Shown here in pieces: positions 9,536 to 18,159 of a stretch of DNA of 64,000 nucleotides. Position 1 is the first letter of the stretch. Each line of letters begins with the position of its first letter. The DNA comes from CAWCUZ01 sp963798795 (GTDB lineage Bacteria > Acidobacteriota > Vicinamibacteria > Vicinamibacterales > SCN-69-37): contig CAWCUZ010000001.1 of assembly GCA_963798795.1 (NCBI GenBank), forward strand, positions 1,674,001 to 1,738,000, read 5' to 3'. Both the position numbers and the translations under genes were made by a program. The notes under the pieces were generated by a model that saw nothing but the letters and a program-made list of their open reading frames with translations, had not been told where the DNA came from and did not search any database.

Positions 9536-10437
9536 TCACGCACCCCGACAAGGTCCTGTTTCCCGACGACGGAATCACGAAAGGCGATCTCGCGGCGTAC
9601 TACGGCGCGATGGCGCCGGTGCTGCTGCCGCACATCCGGCGCCGGCCCGTCACCCTGGAGCGGGCTCCGTCGGGTATCGGAAAGCCGGGGTTCATCCAGA
9701 AGGATGTGTCACGGGGCTTTCCCGCCTGGCTGAAGCGCGCGACCGTACCCAAGAAAGACGGCCGCGTGCATCACGCCCTCATCACCGATACGCGGTCGCT
9801 GCTCTGGGTCGTCAACCAGAATACGATCACGCCGCACGTGTGGACCTCACGCGCGCCGAGGCTCTCCACGCCAGACCTCTGCGTGTTCGACCTCGATCCG
9901 TCGGCCGACCATGACCTCGACACCTTGCGCGCCGCCGCGCTCGGCCTGCGCGACCTGCTCGATGAGCTGGGCCTGCCGAGCTGGATCAAGACCAGCGGCT
10001 CCAAGGGCTTTCACCTCGTCGTGCCGCTCGACGCAAAGGCCGGCTTCGACCAGGTCAGCCGGTTCGCGCACGGCGTCGGGGCCGAGGCGACACGACGCCA
10101 TCCGGACTGGTTCACCCAGGAGTTCAGCAAGGCCGACCGGCGCGGCCGCCTCTACGTCGACACCGCGCGCAACGGCTACAGCGCCACGTTCGCGGCGGCG
10201 TACGCCGTGCGCGCGCGAGCGGGCGCGCCGGTGTCGGCGCCGTGCACCTGGACGGAGATCGAGCGCGGAACGGTCGCGCCGCAGAGCTTCACGTTGCAGA
10301 CGATGGCCGCGCGCGTCGATCGGGTGGGGGATCTGTGGGCCGACCTGCAACGGCGCGGCCGCTCGCTCCGGCGCGCGGCGGTCAGACTGCAGGCCATGCA
10401 CCGTCCACGGCGGCCAATGGCGTGTCGGAGAGCGTGA
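9532..10437 (+). CDS. ligD: LigD-type DNA polymerase/primase domain protein, chimeric 3' end
   Basis: Archaeo-eukaryotic primase-like polymerase of bacterial non-homologous end joining; it normally adds nucleotides at broken ends with Ku and LigD ligase. Motifs seen: ITHPDKVLFPDDGITKGDLA at the start, the ERAPSGIGKPGFIQKD region, the metal aspartates in CVFDLDPS, SGSKGFHLVVPLD, and RLYVDTARNGYSATFAAAYA. The domain stops after GDLWADLQRRGRSLRRAAVR. The last 15-20 residues (QAMHRPRRPMACRRA) are out-of-frame reading of foreign sequence that, in the next frame, encodes a secreted-protein tail. No Ku gene lies in the window. The catalytic part appears complete; the C-terminus is probably a deletion or misassembly scar. 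Confidence 0.82.
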   Translation: MITHPDKVLFPDDGITKGDLAAYYGAMAPVLLPHIRRRPVTLERAPSGIGKPGFIQKDVSRGFPAWLKRATVPKKDGRVHHALITDTRSLLWVVNQNTITPHVWTSRAPRLSTPDLCVFDLDPSADHDLDTLRAAALGLRDLLDELGLPSWIKTSGSKGFHLVVPLDAKAGFDQVSRFAHGVGAEATRRHPDWFTQEFSKADRRGRLYVDTARNGYSATFAAAYAVRARAGAPVSAPCTWTEIERGTVAPQSFTLQTMAARVDRVGDLWADLQRRGRSLRRAAVRLQAMHRPRRPMACRRA

Positions 10438-10535
10438 CGTTCGACGTGTCGAGCGGCCAGTCGTACTCGGTCTTCGTCGACAACCTGAGCCTGACGAACT
10501 CGTCCGCCTACACCCTCCAGATCCGGATCGAATAG
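10404..10535 (+). pseudogene. C-terminal fragment of a secreted PPC-like beta-sandwich protein
   Basis: In the frame ending at the TAG of 10533-10535 the DNA reads STAANGVSESVTFDVSSGQS then YSVFVDNLSLTNSSAYTLQI. This is typical of bacterial pre-peptidase C-terminal-like domains at the ends of exported proteins. It has no start of its own and abuts the polymerase domain out of frame, so it is the tail of a gene whose body has been lost. Confidence 0.55.
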
Positions 10536-10538
10536 CGC

Positions 10539-12635
10539 TCATCGCCCCGGCGGGATCCAGCGCCGGAACCACTCGAGGTTCCGGCGCATCTGCTCCCGTT
10601 CGAGGACCGGCTCGTAGAGGACGTGGCCGCCGCGCGGATAGATGTCCAGCTCGACCGTCCGGCCCAGCGCCTTCAGGGCGCGGTAGAACTTCCACGCGTT
10701 CGAAATCGGCACGCGCGCGTCGCGCTCGCCGTGCTGGATCAGGAGCGGTGTCTTCACCCGCTCGACGAACGTGAGCGGCGAGTGGGCGACGTACGACTCG
10801 CGGTTCTCCCACGGCCGTCTGAAGTAGGCGACCATGAACTCGCCGCCCTCCGACAGGTAGTACTCGTCGAACAGATCCGTGAGGCCCGCGCCGGCCGAGG
10901 CGGCCTTGAAGCGGTCCGTCTGCGTGACGATCCAGCTCGTCATGTAGCCGCCGTACGACGCGCCCATCACACCGAGCCGATCGGGATCCGCGATCCCCCG
11001 CGCCACGAGGGCATCCACGCCGGTCATGATGTCCCGGTAGTCCGCTTCGCCCCACGCATCGACGATGGCGCGCTGGCCGGCGTCGCCGTACCCGGCGCCG
11101 CCGCGCGGCATCGGAAACAACACCGCGTAACCGGCGCTCGCCATCGCTTCCGTCGGATACGGATCGACCTGCCCCGCCGAGTGCATGAACTGCGGAAACA
11201 GCCCGTACGTGACCCCGCCGCCCGGACCGCCGTGGATATAGACGAGCGTCGGGAGCGCGCGTCCCGGCGTCCAGCCCGGCGGCGTGAGCAGCAAGCCCCA
11301 GATTTCCATGCCGTCGAAGGATGTCCACGAGATCGGCTCCAGGTCGCCGAGTGCGACATCGGCCAGCTCCGGGTTGACGCGTGTGATCCGCGTCCGCCGG
11401 CCGGTCGACGCGTCCTGGACGAACACGTCGCCCATCGTCCGGCCTTCCGCCGCGCGATACGCAATCCGCCCGCCGTCATCGCTCACGCTGATCGAGTAGT
11501 CCACGGTGCGACCCGGCACCACGCGCGCGGCGCGCCCGCCGGCGACCGTGAGCCGGACGACCGGCTGCTCGAACATGTGCTCGCCGCGGCCGAACGTGCC
11601 GTCGTTGGCTTCCAGGTAGATCGACCGGCTGTCGGGCGCCCAGACGAATTCGTTCACCCAGGCGTCGTCCATCGGGATGGTGCGCACGGTCCCGCCGCCC
11701 GCCGGCACGATCGCCAGACTGCGCGAGGCCATGATGTCCGTCCGGCCGTCGGTCGTGGTGAAGGCAATCGAACGGCCGTCGGGCGAGAAGCGCGGACCGT
11801 CGTTCATCCCGGCGCGATCGACGATGACGCGTGGCGAAGGCGACCCGCTGACACGGGCGACATACAGGCGCGTCTCGTATGGCGCGCTGAAGCCGGTGTG
11901 CGGCGCGGCGGAGTAGGCGATCTGCGACCCCTCCGGCGACCACGACAACGCGTCGACGTCGTGCGACGCCGGCGTGACGGTCTGCGCCGGGCCAGCCGCG
12001 CTCCGCGTCGATCGGTCGATCCGCTGCACGGCCAGGCGCGTCGGCCGATCCGGCGCGTCCGCGTGGATGACGAACGACTTGTCCTGGCGCCGGCGTGCCT
12101 CCTCGGCCGGCATCGGGTCGAGCGTGAGGTACGCGATCTGGCTTCCGTCGGGCGCCCACTCGTACGCCAGCACGCCGTCGGGCGCATCGGTCACCGCGCG
12201 CGCGGCCGTGCCATCCGTCGGCACCGCGAAGACCTGCGGCCCTTTCGGCGTGAGTCCGAGCACCGAGACCGCGCCGCCCCCGGGCACCTGGCGCAGCGAC
12301 GGTCGAGGCACCGTGGGACTGAAGATCTGGACGTCCCGCCCGATCCGCCGCGGCGCCCCGCTGCCGTCGGACGCCGCCACGAACAGTGCGGCGACCTGCG
12401 CGTCCTGCTCCAGCGACGGCGTCGAGACGACATACGCGACTTCCCGTCCATCCCCGGAAATCCGCGCGTCGACGACGTTGCGCACGCGCATCTCGTCCTC
12501 GAGCGTGAAGGGCCGGGGCGGGTGCGACCGGGCCGGTTGCGTCTGCCCCGTTCCCGCCAGGGCGACCAGGACGACGGCGACCACTCCGGCGGGTACGAGG
12601 GGCGGGGGGCGGGAGGCGGCGGGGCGACCAACCAC
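10539..12635 (-). CDS. exported S9 family prolyl oligopeptidase/acylaminoacyl peptidase
   Basis: Serine peptidase of family S9 that removes short N-terminal peptides or acylated residues, probably outside the cytoplasm. The 698-residue protein starts at GTG 12635 with a hydrophobic signal (LVPAGVVAVVLVALAG). A beta-propeller follows (repeated WSPEGSQIAYS, FSPDGRSIAFT, WAPDSRSIYLE blades, about residues 50-430). The alpha/beta-hydrolase domain contains IHGGPGGGVTYGLFPQFMHS, the nucleophile motif GASYGG, the aspartate in HGERDARVP and the histidine in GGHVLYEP. The complete triad indicates an active enzyme. Tail-to-tail with the LigD remnant locus, with only three bases between stop codons. Confidence 0.9.
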   Translation of the reverse strand: MVGRPAASRPPPLVPAGVVAVVLVALAGTGQTQPARSHPPRPFTLEDEMRVRNVVDARISGDGREVAYVVSTPSLEQDAQVAALFVAASDGSGAPRRIGRDVQIFSPTVPRPSLRQVPGGGAVSVLGLTPKGPQVFAVPTDGTAARAVTDAPDGVLAYEWAPDGSQIAYLTLDPMPAEEARRRQDKSFVIHADAPDRPTRLAVQRIDRSTRSAAGPAQTVTPASHDVDALSWSPEGSQIAYSAAPHTGFSAPYETRLYVARVSGSPSPRVIVDRAGMNDGPRFSPDGRSIAFTTTDGRTDIMASRSLAIVPAGGGTVRTIPMDDAWVNEFVWAPDSRSIYLEANDGTFGRGEHMFEQPVVRLTVAGGRAARVVPGRTVDYSISVSDDGGRIAYRAAEGRTMGDVFVQDASTGRRTRITRVNPELADVALGDLEPISWTSFDGMEIWGLLLTPPGWTPGRALPTLVYIHGGPGGGVTYGLFPQFMHSAGQVDPYPTEAMASAGYAVLFPMPRGGAGYGDAGQRAIVDAWGEADYRDIMTGVDALVARGIADPDRLGVMGASYGGYMTSWIVTQTDRFKAASAGAGLTDLFDEYYLSEGGEFMVAYFRRPWENRESYVAHSPLTFVERVKTPLLIQHGERDARVPISNAWKFYRALKALGRTVELDIYPRGGHVLYEPVLEREQMRRNLEWFRRWIPPGR

Positions 12636-12682
12636 GGGCTTTCGGCGGTCATTGTAAGCCGGCGGCGCGGGCCGGCCTTCCC

Positions 12683-12691
12683 TGCTATACT
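12683..12691 (+). promoter_or_regulatory. extended -10 promoter of the cold-shock gene
   Basis: TGCTATACT fits an extended -10 element (TGnTATAAT). With a start site near 12698 the mRNA would have a leader of about 165 bases before the cold-shock ORF, as in cspA-type genes whose leaders control translation. Confidence 0.55.
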
Positions 12692-12734
12692 ACAGGCTCG
12701 AATCGCCGCCTCAGAGCTGAGCTCCTCACCGCTT

Positions 12735-12753
12735 GGCCCGCCTTCCGCGGGCC
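12735..12753 (+). promoter_or_regulatory. stable hairpin in the cold-shock 5' leader
   Basis: GGCCCGC-CTTCC-GCGGGCC forms a perfect 7-bp stem with a 5-base loop, 111 bases before the cold-shock ATG. It has no T-tract, so it is more likely a leader structure than a terminator. Confidence 0.45.
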
Positions 12754-12864
12754 CACCGACCAAGAGCACAACTTCCGATCGCGCAGGTGAATCGCCGAAC
12801 GCACGGGATGGTCCGCGCGACCGGAGGACGGGAACATCGGGTGCAGTTGACCGGGAGGTCACAC

Positions 12865-13065
12865 ATGGCAGCAGTGAAGGGCACGATCAAGCGTCTGGTT
12901 TCGGAAAAAGGCTTCGGCTTCGTCTCCGACGAATCCGGGCAGGAGTACTTCTTTCATCAGTCGGCCTGCGACTCGTTCAGCTCCCTGCGCGAGGGCCAGG
13001 CCGTGACGTTCCAGACCGGCAAGGGCCCCAAGGGCCCCCGCGCCGAAAACGTGCGGGAAGCCTGA
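12865..13065 (+). CDS. cold-shock domain protein (CspA-like)
   Basis: Single-stranded nucleic acid binding protein, an RNA chaperone of 66 residues. It has RNP1 as KGFGFVSDE and RNP2 as EYFFHQSA (canonical form VFFHHSA), ending in GPKGPRAENV. GGGAGGT at 12853-12859 is a good ribosome binding site for ATG 12865. Preceded by a long structured leader and its own promoter, so expression is probably set after transcription. Confidence 0.93.
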   Translation: MAAVKGTIKRLVSEKGFGFVSDESGQEYFFHQSACDSFSSLREGQAVTFQTGKGPKGPRAENVREA

Positions 13066-13159
13066 GGGCGCCGGCCTGCACTCCCCATCCATCCGCCTCC
13101 GGCCCATCCCGGCCGCCTTTGCCTGTGCCGGGACGCCGGGGGCGTACCAATACACGGAC

Positions 13160-13456
13160 ATGACCGGGCCCCCCGCGCCGCGCCCTCCACAGACTTTCGT
13201 GGCCGGCACCACGCTGCAGCCGCTCTACGTCTATCTGAAGAACCGGTTTGCCGACACCGTGGTCCTGACCTTCGGCGAAATCGAGGACCTGGTCGACTGC
13301 GCGCTGCCGGCGCTGGCGCGGGAGCGGGCAGACTGGTGGGCGAACGCCGAGGCCGGCGGTGCTCCATCGGCGCAGGCGCGGTCCTGGATGCAGGCGAACC
13401 GCACGGCGACACCGAACCTGTCCGCCCGCACGGTCAGCTTCGCGCGCACAGCCTGA
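13160..13456 (+). CDS. DUF7662-like domain protein
   Basis: 98-residue soluble protein resembling the DUF7662 domain, a small fold of unknown role sometimes attached to DNA-related proteins. The pattern is clear: LYVYLKN, LTFGEIEDLV, LPALARERADWWAN, SAQARSWMQA and a final TVSFAR. No membrane segment or signal. It lies between the cold-shock gene and the radical SAM gene, all on the plus strand, but with gaps too large to call an operon. Confidence 0.65.
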   Translation: MTGPPAPRPPQTFVAGTTLQPLYVYLKNRFADTVVLTFGEIEDLVDCALPALARERADWWANAEAGGAPSAQARSWMQANRTATPNLSARTVSFARTA

Positions 13457-13536
13457 TGGTGCCGTCGAACCGAACCCGCGGCATCCGGGCCTCCACCGCT
13501 CTCGATCGGTCACCCTTGTAGCTTAGGAGGCAGTAC

Positions 13537-15042
13537 GTGCGCGTCCACCTCGTCAACCCCAGCGACCTGGCGTTCGGCATGGCGGTGATCACACCGCGAT
13601 GGCTTTTCGTGCTCGCGGCCGCCACACCTGCGCGCTTCGGCACGCCGAGTCTCGTGGACGAGACCCTCGAGCCGCTGGACGTCGAGCAGGTCTCGCCCGG
13701 CGACGTCGTCGGCATCAGCATCCATACCGGCAACGCGCTGCGCGGCTATGCCGTCGGGCGCGCCGCCCGGCAGCGCGGCGCGTTCGTGGTCTTCGGCGGC
13801 ATCCACGCCACGCTGTTCCCGGACGAGGCGCGCGCGCGCGGCGAGGCGCATGCGGTGGTCACCGGCGACGGCGACCTCGTGTGGCCGGCCGTGCTCGCCG
13901 ACTGCGACGCCGGATCGCCGAAGCCGCGCTACGATGGCGGCCGCGTGGACGGCGAGCGGTTCGTGCCCGCGCGCTGGGACCTCATCCAGCGGGGACGCTA
14001 CATGTGGGCGTCCGTGCAGACGGTGCGCGGCTGCCCCAAGCACTGCTCGTTCTGCTCCGTGTGGCGGACCGACGGCCAGGCGCCGCGCAATCGCACGGTG
14101 GACGCCGTCGTCGGCGAGGTCGTGGAGCTCCGGCGTCTCGGCTTCCGTTTCATCGCGCTGGCCGACGACAACTTCTACCCCGTGTCGCTTCAGGACCTGG
14201 CGCAGGCGGCGCGGCTGAAGGACCCGACGCGGCTCCACGAGCTGCAGGCGCTGCGCGAGGAGCGCTTCGCCCTGATGAAGCAACTCGCGCGGCTGCCCCG
14301 CGACACCGTGTTCTTCACGCAGATCACGATGGAGGCCGCCGAGGACCCCGAGTTCCTCGACGCGATGCACGCCGCGCGCATCCGCGGGGCGCTGGTCGGC
14401 GTCGAATCGGTGACGCCCGAGGGGCTCAAGAGCATCTACAAGAACTTCAATCTCGCGGGCGACGCGCTCGCCGAGCGGCTGCGCCTGTTCCGCGAGCACG
14501 GCGTGCACGTGCTCGGGTCGTTCATCTTCGGGCTGCCCAGCGACTCCCCCGCCACGTTCGACGCCACCGCGGCCGTGGCCGAGCGGGCCGACATCACGTT
14601 CGCGCAGTTCGTCATGCTGACGCCGTTCCCCGGCACGCTCGACTTCGACAAGTGGGAGAAGACCTTCGGCGGAGAACCGCCGGTGGTGGACGGCGTCCCC
14701 ATCACGCGCCACTGGCTGATCTCGCCGCCGCACCGGCCGAAGTACTTCATGCCCCATCCCACGATGTCGCCCGACGAGGTGCGCGCGCGCACGCAGAGCG
14801 TGTGGGACCGCTTCTACAGCCTGCGGCTGATCTGGAACCGCAGCCGCTGCGTCCAGTCGATCCGGGGCCGTGTCGCCTTCGTGCTGATCTCGAAGCTCTA
14901 CCGGCAGATGTACGCCAACACCGGCATCTCCACCGACAGCGCGCGCCGCTCGACGTCGGTGCGCTGGGCCCGCTGGCTCAGCAAGCCGTGCCAGCGGCTG
15001 TTCGCCGGCAAGCCCATGCCGGAGCTGCAGGTGCCGTCCTAG
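13537..15042 (+). CDS. cobalamin-binding-type radical SAM protein, copy 1
   Basis: Radical SAM enzyme with an N-terminal B12-binding-like Rossmann domain (VVGISIHTGNALRGYAVGR, VVFGGIHATLFPDEA) and a radical SAM core. The iron-sulfur cysteines are C166, C170 and C173 in VRGCPKHCSFC. Later motifs are LADDNFYPV, QITMEAAEDPEFLDAM, GVESVTPEGLKSIYKNFNLA and LGSFIFGLPSD. This architecture is shared by enzymes that methylate, rearrange or thiolate unactivated carbons; the substrate is unknown. GTG 13537 is preceded at six bases by AGGAGG (13525-13530). A close paralogue lies at 51207-52718 with the same layout. Neither copy has a neighbouring peptide or lipid biosynthesis gene that would reveal the substrate. 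Confidence 0.88.
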   Translation: MRVHLVNPSDLAFGMAVITPRWLFVLAAATPARFGTPSLVDETLEPLDVEQVSPGDVVGISIHTGNALRGYAVGRAARQRGAFVVFGGIHATLFPDEARARGEAHAVVTGDGDLVWPAVLADCDAGSPKPRYDGGRVDGERFVPARWDLIQRGRYMWASVQTVRGCPKHCSFCSVWRTDGQAPRNRTVDAVVGEVVELRRLGFRFIALADDNFYPVSLQDLAQAARLKDPTRLHELQALREERFALMKQLARLPRDTVFFTQITMEAAEDPEFLDAMHAARIRGALVGVESVTPEGLKSIYKNFNLAGDALAERLRLFREHGVHVLGSFIFGLPSDSPATFDATAAVAERADITFAQFVMLTPFPGTLDFDKWEKTFGGEPPVVDGVPITRHWLISPPHRPKYFMPHPTMSPDEVRARTQSVWDRFYSLRLIWNRSRCVQSIRGRVAFVLISKLYRQMYANTGISTDSARRSTSVRWARWLSKPCQRLFAGKPMPELQVPS

Positions 15043-15055
15043 TCGCCGGCCGGAC

Positions 15056-15238
15056 TCACTCCGGGGTTTCGAGCGCCTTCAGGCGCTTGAGCGCCTTGTC
15101 CATCAGGTCGGCCGCGTCGCGCGCAATCTTCGCTTCGCCCGCGCGCTCGATGTGCGGCACGCGCCGGTTGAGCGCGTCGATCAACTGTCTCAGGTGCCGG
15201 ATCGCACGCTTGCGTTCCGCGTCAGCGCCGCTGGTCAT
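15056..15238 (-). CDS. small helical protein of unknown function
   Basis: 60 residues, rich in Arg/Lys/Ala/Asp, predicted almost entirely helical (KRAIRHLRQLIDALNRRVPH, then KIARDAADLMDKALKRLKAL). A TAGAAT hexamer on the minus strand (plus-strand 15248-15253) lies nine bases before the ATG, the same arrangement seen at several other genes in the window, which supports its reality. It may be a small nucleic-acid or protein-binding adaptor; nothing identifies a function. Confidence 0.55.
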   Translation of the reverse strand: MTSGADAERKRAIRHLRQLIDALNRRVPHIERAGEAKIARDAADLMDKALKRLKALETPE

Positions 15239-15279
15239 GCCGCTGCGATTCTAGCACCAGGATCGCGGCCGCCTGACGC

Positions 15280-15285
15280 TATGAT
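15280..15285 (+). promoter_or_regulatory. putative -10 element of the M16-GH-LanC operon
   Basis: TATGAT ends seven bases before ATG 15293. If used, the ATGs at 15281 and 15284 would lie within the promoter, so 15293 is the preferred, leaderless start. Confidence 0.4.
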
Positions 15286-15292
15286 GACGTCC

Positions 15293-18159
15293 ATGCGTGC
15301 ACGACGACTGTCTCTTGCGCTGGCACTCGTGGGCGCCGGCGTGGCGCTCACGGCCCAGGTCCCCGTCCCGGAGGCGGTCCTCAACGCCCCGCTCGGCCAG
15401 GTCATCCCGGTCGACCCGAAGATCACGACCGGCACCCTGGGCAACGGCCTGCGGTACTACATCCGCGCCAACCAGCAGCCGCGCGACCGCGCCGAGCTGC
15501 GCCTTACCGTCAACGCCGGCTCCGTCCTCGAAGACGACGACCAGCGCGGGCTCGCGCACTTCGTCGAGCACATGGCCTTCAACGGGACCACGCACTTCCC
15601 GGGCATGGACATCGTCGGCTTCATGCAGGCGATCGGGATGCGGTTCGGCGCCCACGTGAACGCCCACACCGGCTTCGACGAGACGGTCTACCAGCTCCAG
15701 ATTCCCACCGACAATCCGCTGGTGATCGATCGCGCGCTGCTCGTCCTCGAGGACTGGGCGCACAACGTCACGTTCGACCCGCAGGAGATCGACAAGGAGC
15801 GGGGCGTCGTGCTCGAGGAGTGGCGCCTGGGCCTCGGCGCGGATTCGCGGATGCTCGACCGGCAGATGCCCGTGCTGCTCAAGGGCTCGCGGTACGCCGA
15901 GCGGCTGCCGATCGGCAAGCCCGAAATCATCAAGACGTTCACGCCCGACACGCTGACGCGCTTCTACCACGACTGGTATCGCCCGAGCCTGATGGCCGTC
16001 ATGGCCGTCGGCGATTTCGACCCGGCCGCGGTGGAGGCGCTCATCAAGGCGCACTTCGGCCCGATGCCGAACCCGGCGTCGCCGCGGCCGCGGCCGTCCT
16101 TCGACGTGCCCGACCATCCCGGCACGCTCTATGCCGTGACGACGGACCCCGAGGCCACGGCCACCGTCGTTCGCGTCGTGAGCACGATGCCGGCCCGCGA
16201 CCAGTCGACGGTCGGGCGCCTACCGGCGGCAGATGCTCGAGCGGCTGTTCGGCGCCATGCTGTCGGCCCGGCTCGCCGAGATCGCGCAAGAAGCCGGACG
16301 CGCCGTTCCTCGCTGCCGAAACCAGCCGCAGCCTGTTCGTCCGATCGGCCGAAGCCACGTCGCTCAAGGCCGTGGTCGCCGCCGGGCGGCGCCGAGCGGG
16401 GCCTGGCGGCGCTCTTCACCGAGTCCGAGCGGGTGGCGCGCTTCGGCTTCACGCAGTCCGAGTTCGACCGCGTGCGGATGAACCTGCAGCGCTTTTTCGA
16501 TCAGGCCGTCACCGAACGCAGACGCGGAGGAATCCGGAGACCTGGCCGACGAGTACATCCGCAACTTCACGCAGGGCGAGCCGATCCCCGGCATCGTGCT
16601 ACGAGTACGGGCTGAACAAGCGGTTCCTGCCGGAATTCACGCTCGCCGACGTGAACGCGCTGGCCACGACCTGGATGCCCGACCACAGCCGCGCGGTGCT
16701 CGTCAGCGCACCCGAGCGGCCGGCCCCGCCGGAGGCGGCCCGCCTGGCCGAGGTGATCAAGCAGGCCACGACCGCGCCGCTCACCGCCTACGTCGACGCC
16801 GTCACCGACCGGCCGCTGCTCGATCCGCTGCCCGAGCCGGGGACGATCGTGCGCACCACCACGCGCGCGGCGGCCGGCATCACCGAATGGGAGCTGTCGA
16901 ACGGCGTCCACGTGGTCCTCAAACCGACCACGTTCAAGCAGGACGAAGTCCTGTTTCGCGCCATCAGCCCCGGCGGCACGTCGCTCGCCTCGGACGCCGA
17001 CTTCGTCGCCGCGGAAACCGCGGATCTGGTGGTGTCCGACGGGGGCCTCGGCGCCCTCTCGGAAACCGACCTGAACAAGCGCCTCGCGGGCAAGTCGGTG
17101 GCGGTGCAGCCCGACATCGGCGAGACGACCGAAGGGCTGCGCGGCGGCGCGTCGCCGCGCGATCTCGACACGATGTTCCAGCTCGTGTATCTGACCTTCA
17201 CCCAGCCGCGCGCCGACGCCGACGCGTTCGACGCCCTCACCCGGCAGCTCGCCGCGGGGCTCGCGAACCGGCAGGCGCTGCCCGAGACCGCGTTCCAGGA
17301 CGCCGTCCAGGCCGCCCTCACGCAGGATCATCCGCGCGCGCCGGCCGCTGACGCCGGCGCTGATCGGGCAGATGGACCTCGCCAGGTCGCTCGCGTTCTA
17401 CAGGACCGCTTCGCCGACGCGAGCGACTTCACGTTCGTGTTCGTCGGCAGCTTCGATCTCGCGGCGATGGCGCCGCTCGCCGAGCAGTACCTCGCCAGCC
17501 TGCCCGCCCTCCACCGGCACGAGGCCGCGCGCGACGTCGGCATCCGCGCGCCCACCGGGATCGTCGAGCGGCAGGTCGTCAAGGGCATCGAGCCCAAGGG
17601 CGAGGTCGGCGTCGTCTTCACCGGACCGTTCCAGAACGATCAGGCCCACCGCGTGCTGATGCGCGCGATGGCCGACGCGCTCGAAGGCAACCTGCAGAGC
17701 ACGCTGCGCGAGAAGCTCGGCGGCACGTACGGCGTGAGCGTCACGCCCGAATTCCGGACGGGACCGGTCGACGAGTATCACCTCTCGATCACCTTCGGGT
17801 GCGACCCGGTGCGTATCGACGCGCTCGTCCAGGCGCTCTTCGAGGAGATCGACGCGTTCCGCACCGACGGGCCGGGACGCTCGCAGACGGCCGACATCCG
17901 GGCCGCCATGGTGCGCGACCTCGAGACCAACCTGCGCGACAACGGCTACCTCGTGAGCCAGATGGCGCTCGCGCAGCAGTACGGCGAGGACGTGGCCGAG
18001 GTCTTCACCCTGCGGTCCGTCTACGACGCGCTGACGCCGGCCGCGATTCGCGAGGCCGCGCGCCAGTATCTCGACGAGCACCGCTACGTGAAGGTGACGC
18101 TGCGGCCGGAGCGCGGTGCGGGATGGACGGTCGTCCGGCTCCCGATCGGCGGCCGATGA
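15293..18159 (+). CDS. exported M16 (insulinase/pitrilysin) zinc peptidase, seven frameshifts
   Basis: Periplasmic or secreted peptide-degrading metallopeptidase of family M16, about 950 residues with two M16 domain pairs. A Sec signal (MRARRLSLALALVGAGVALT) precedes the inverted zinc motif HFVEH (H89, E92, H93); the third zinc ligand is the Glu in DKERGVVLEE near residue 169. The C-terminal half contains LEGNLQSTLREKLGGTYGVS, the substrate-holding region of M16B enzymes. Frame changes occur near 16218, 16289, 16386, 16520, 16600, 17342 and 17403. Each is a single-base indel, mostly a surplus base, with well-conserved protein on both sides; five fall within 400 bp. I read this as unpolished sequence, not decay. 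Its stop overlaps the next gene's start (ATGA). Confidence 0.85.

Noticed and set aside
9302..10437. Functional non-homologous end-joining operon
   Set aside because: The ligase active site is absent and no Ku gene is seen, although the polymerase domain is intact.
12735..12753. Rho-independent terminator before the cold-shock gene
   Set aside because: The hairpin is strong but has no following T-tract, and it lies downstream of a good promoter within the same transcript.
15293..18159. M16 peptidase gene as a true pseudogene
   Set aside because: Seven single-base indels, mostly insertions, with full-length conserved protein between them and intact neighbours in the same operon fit sequencing error better than decay.
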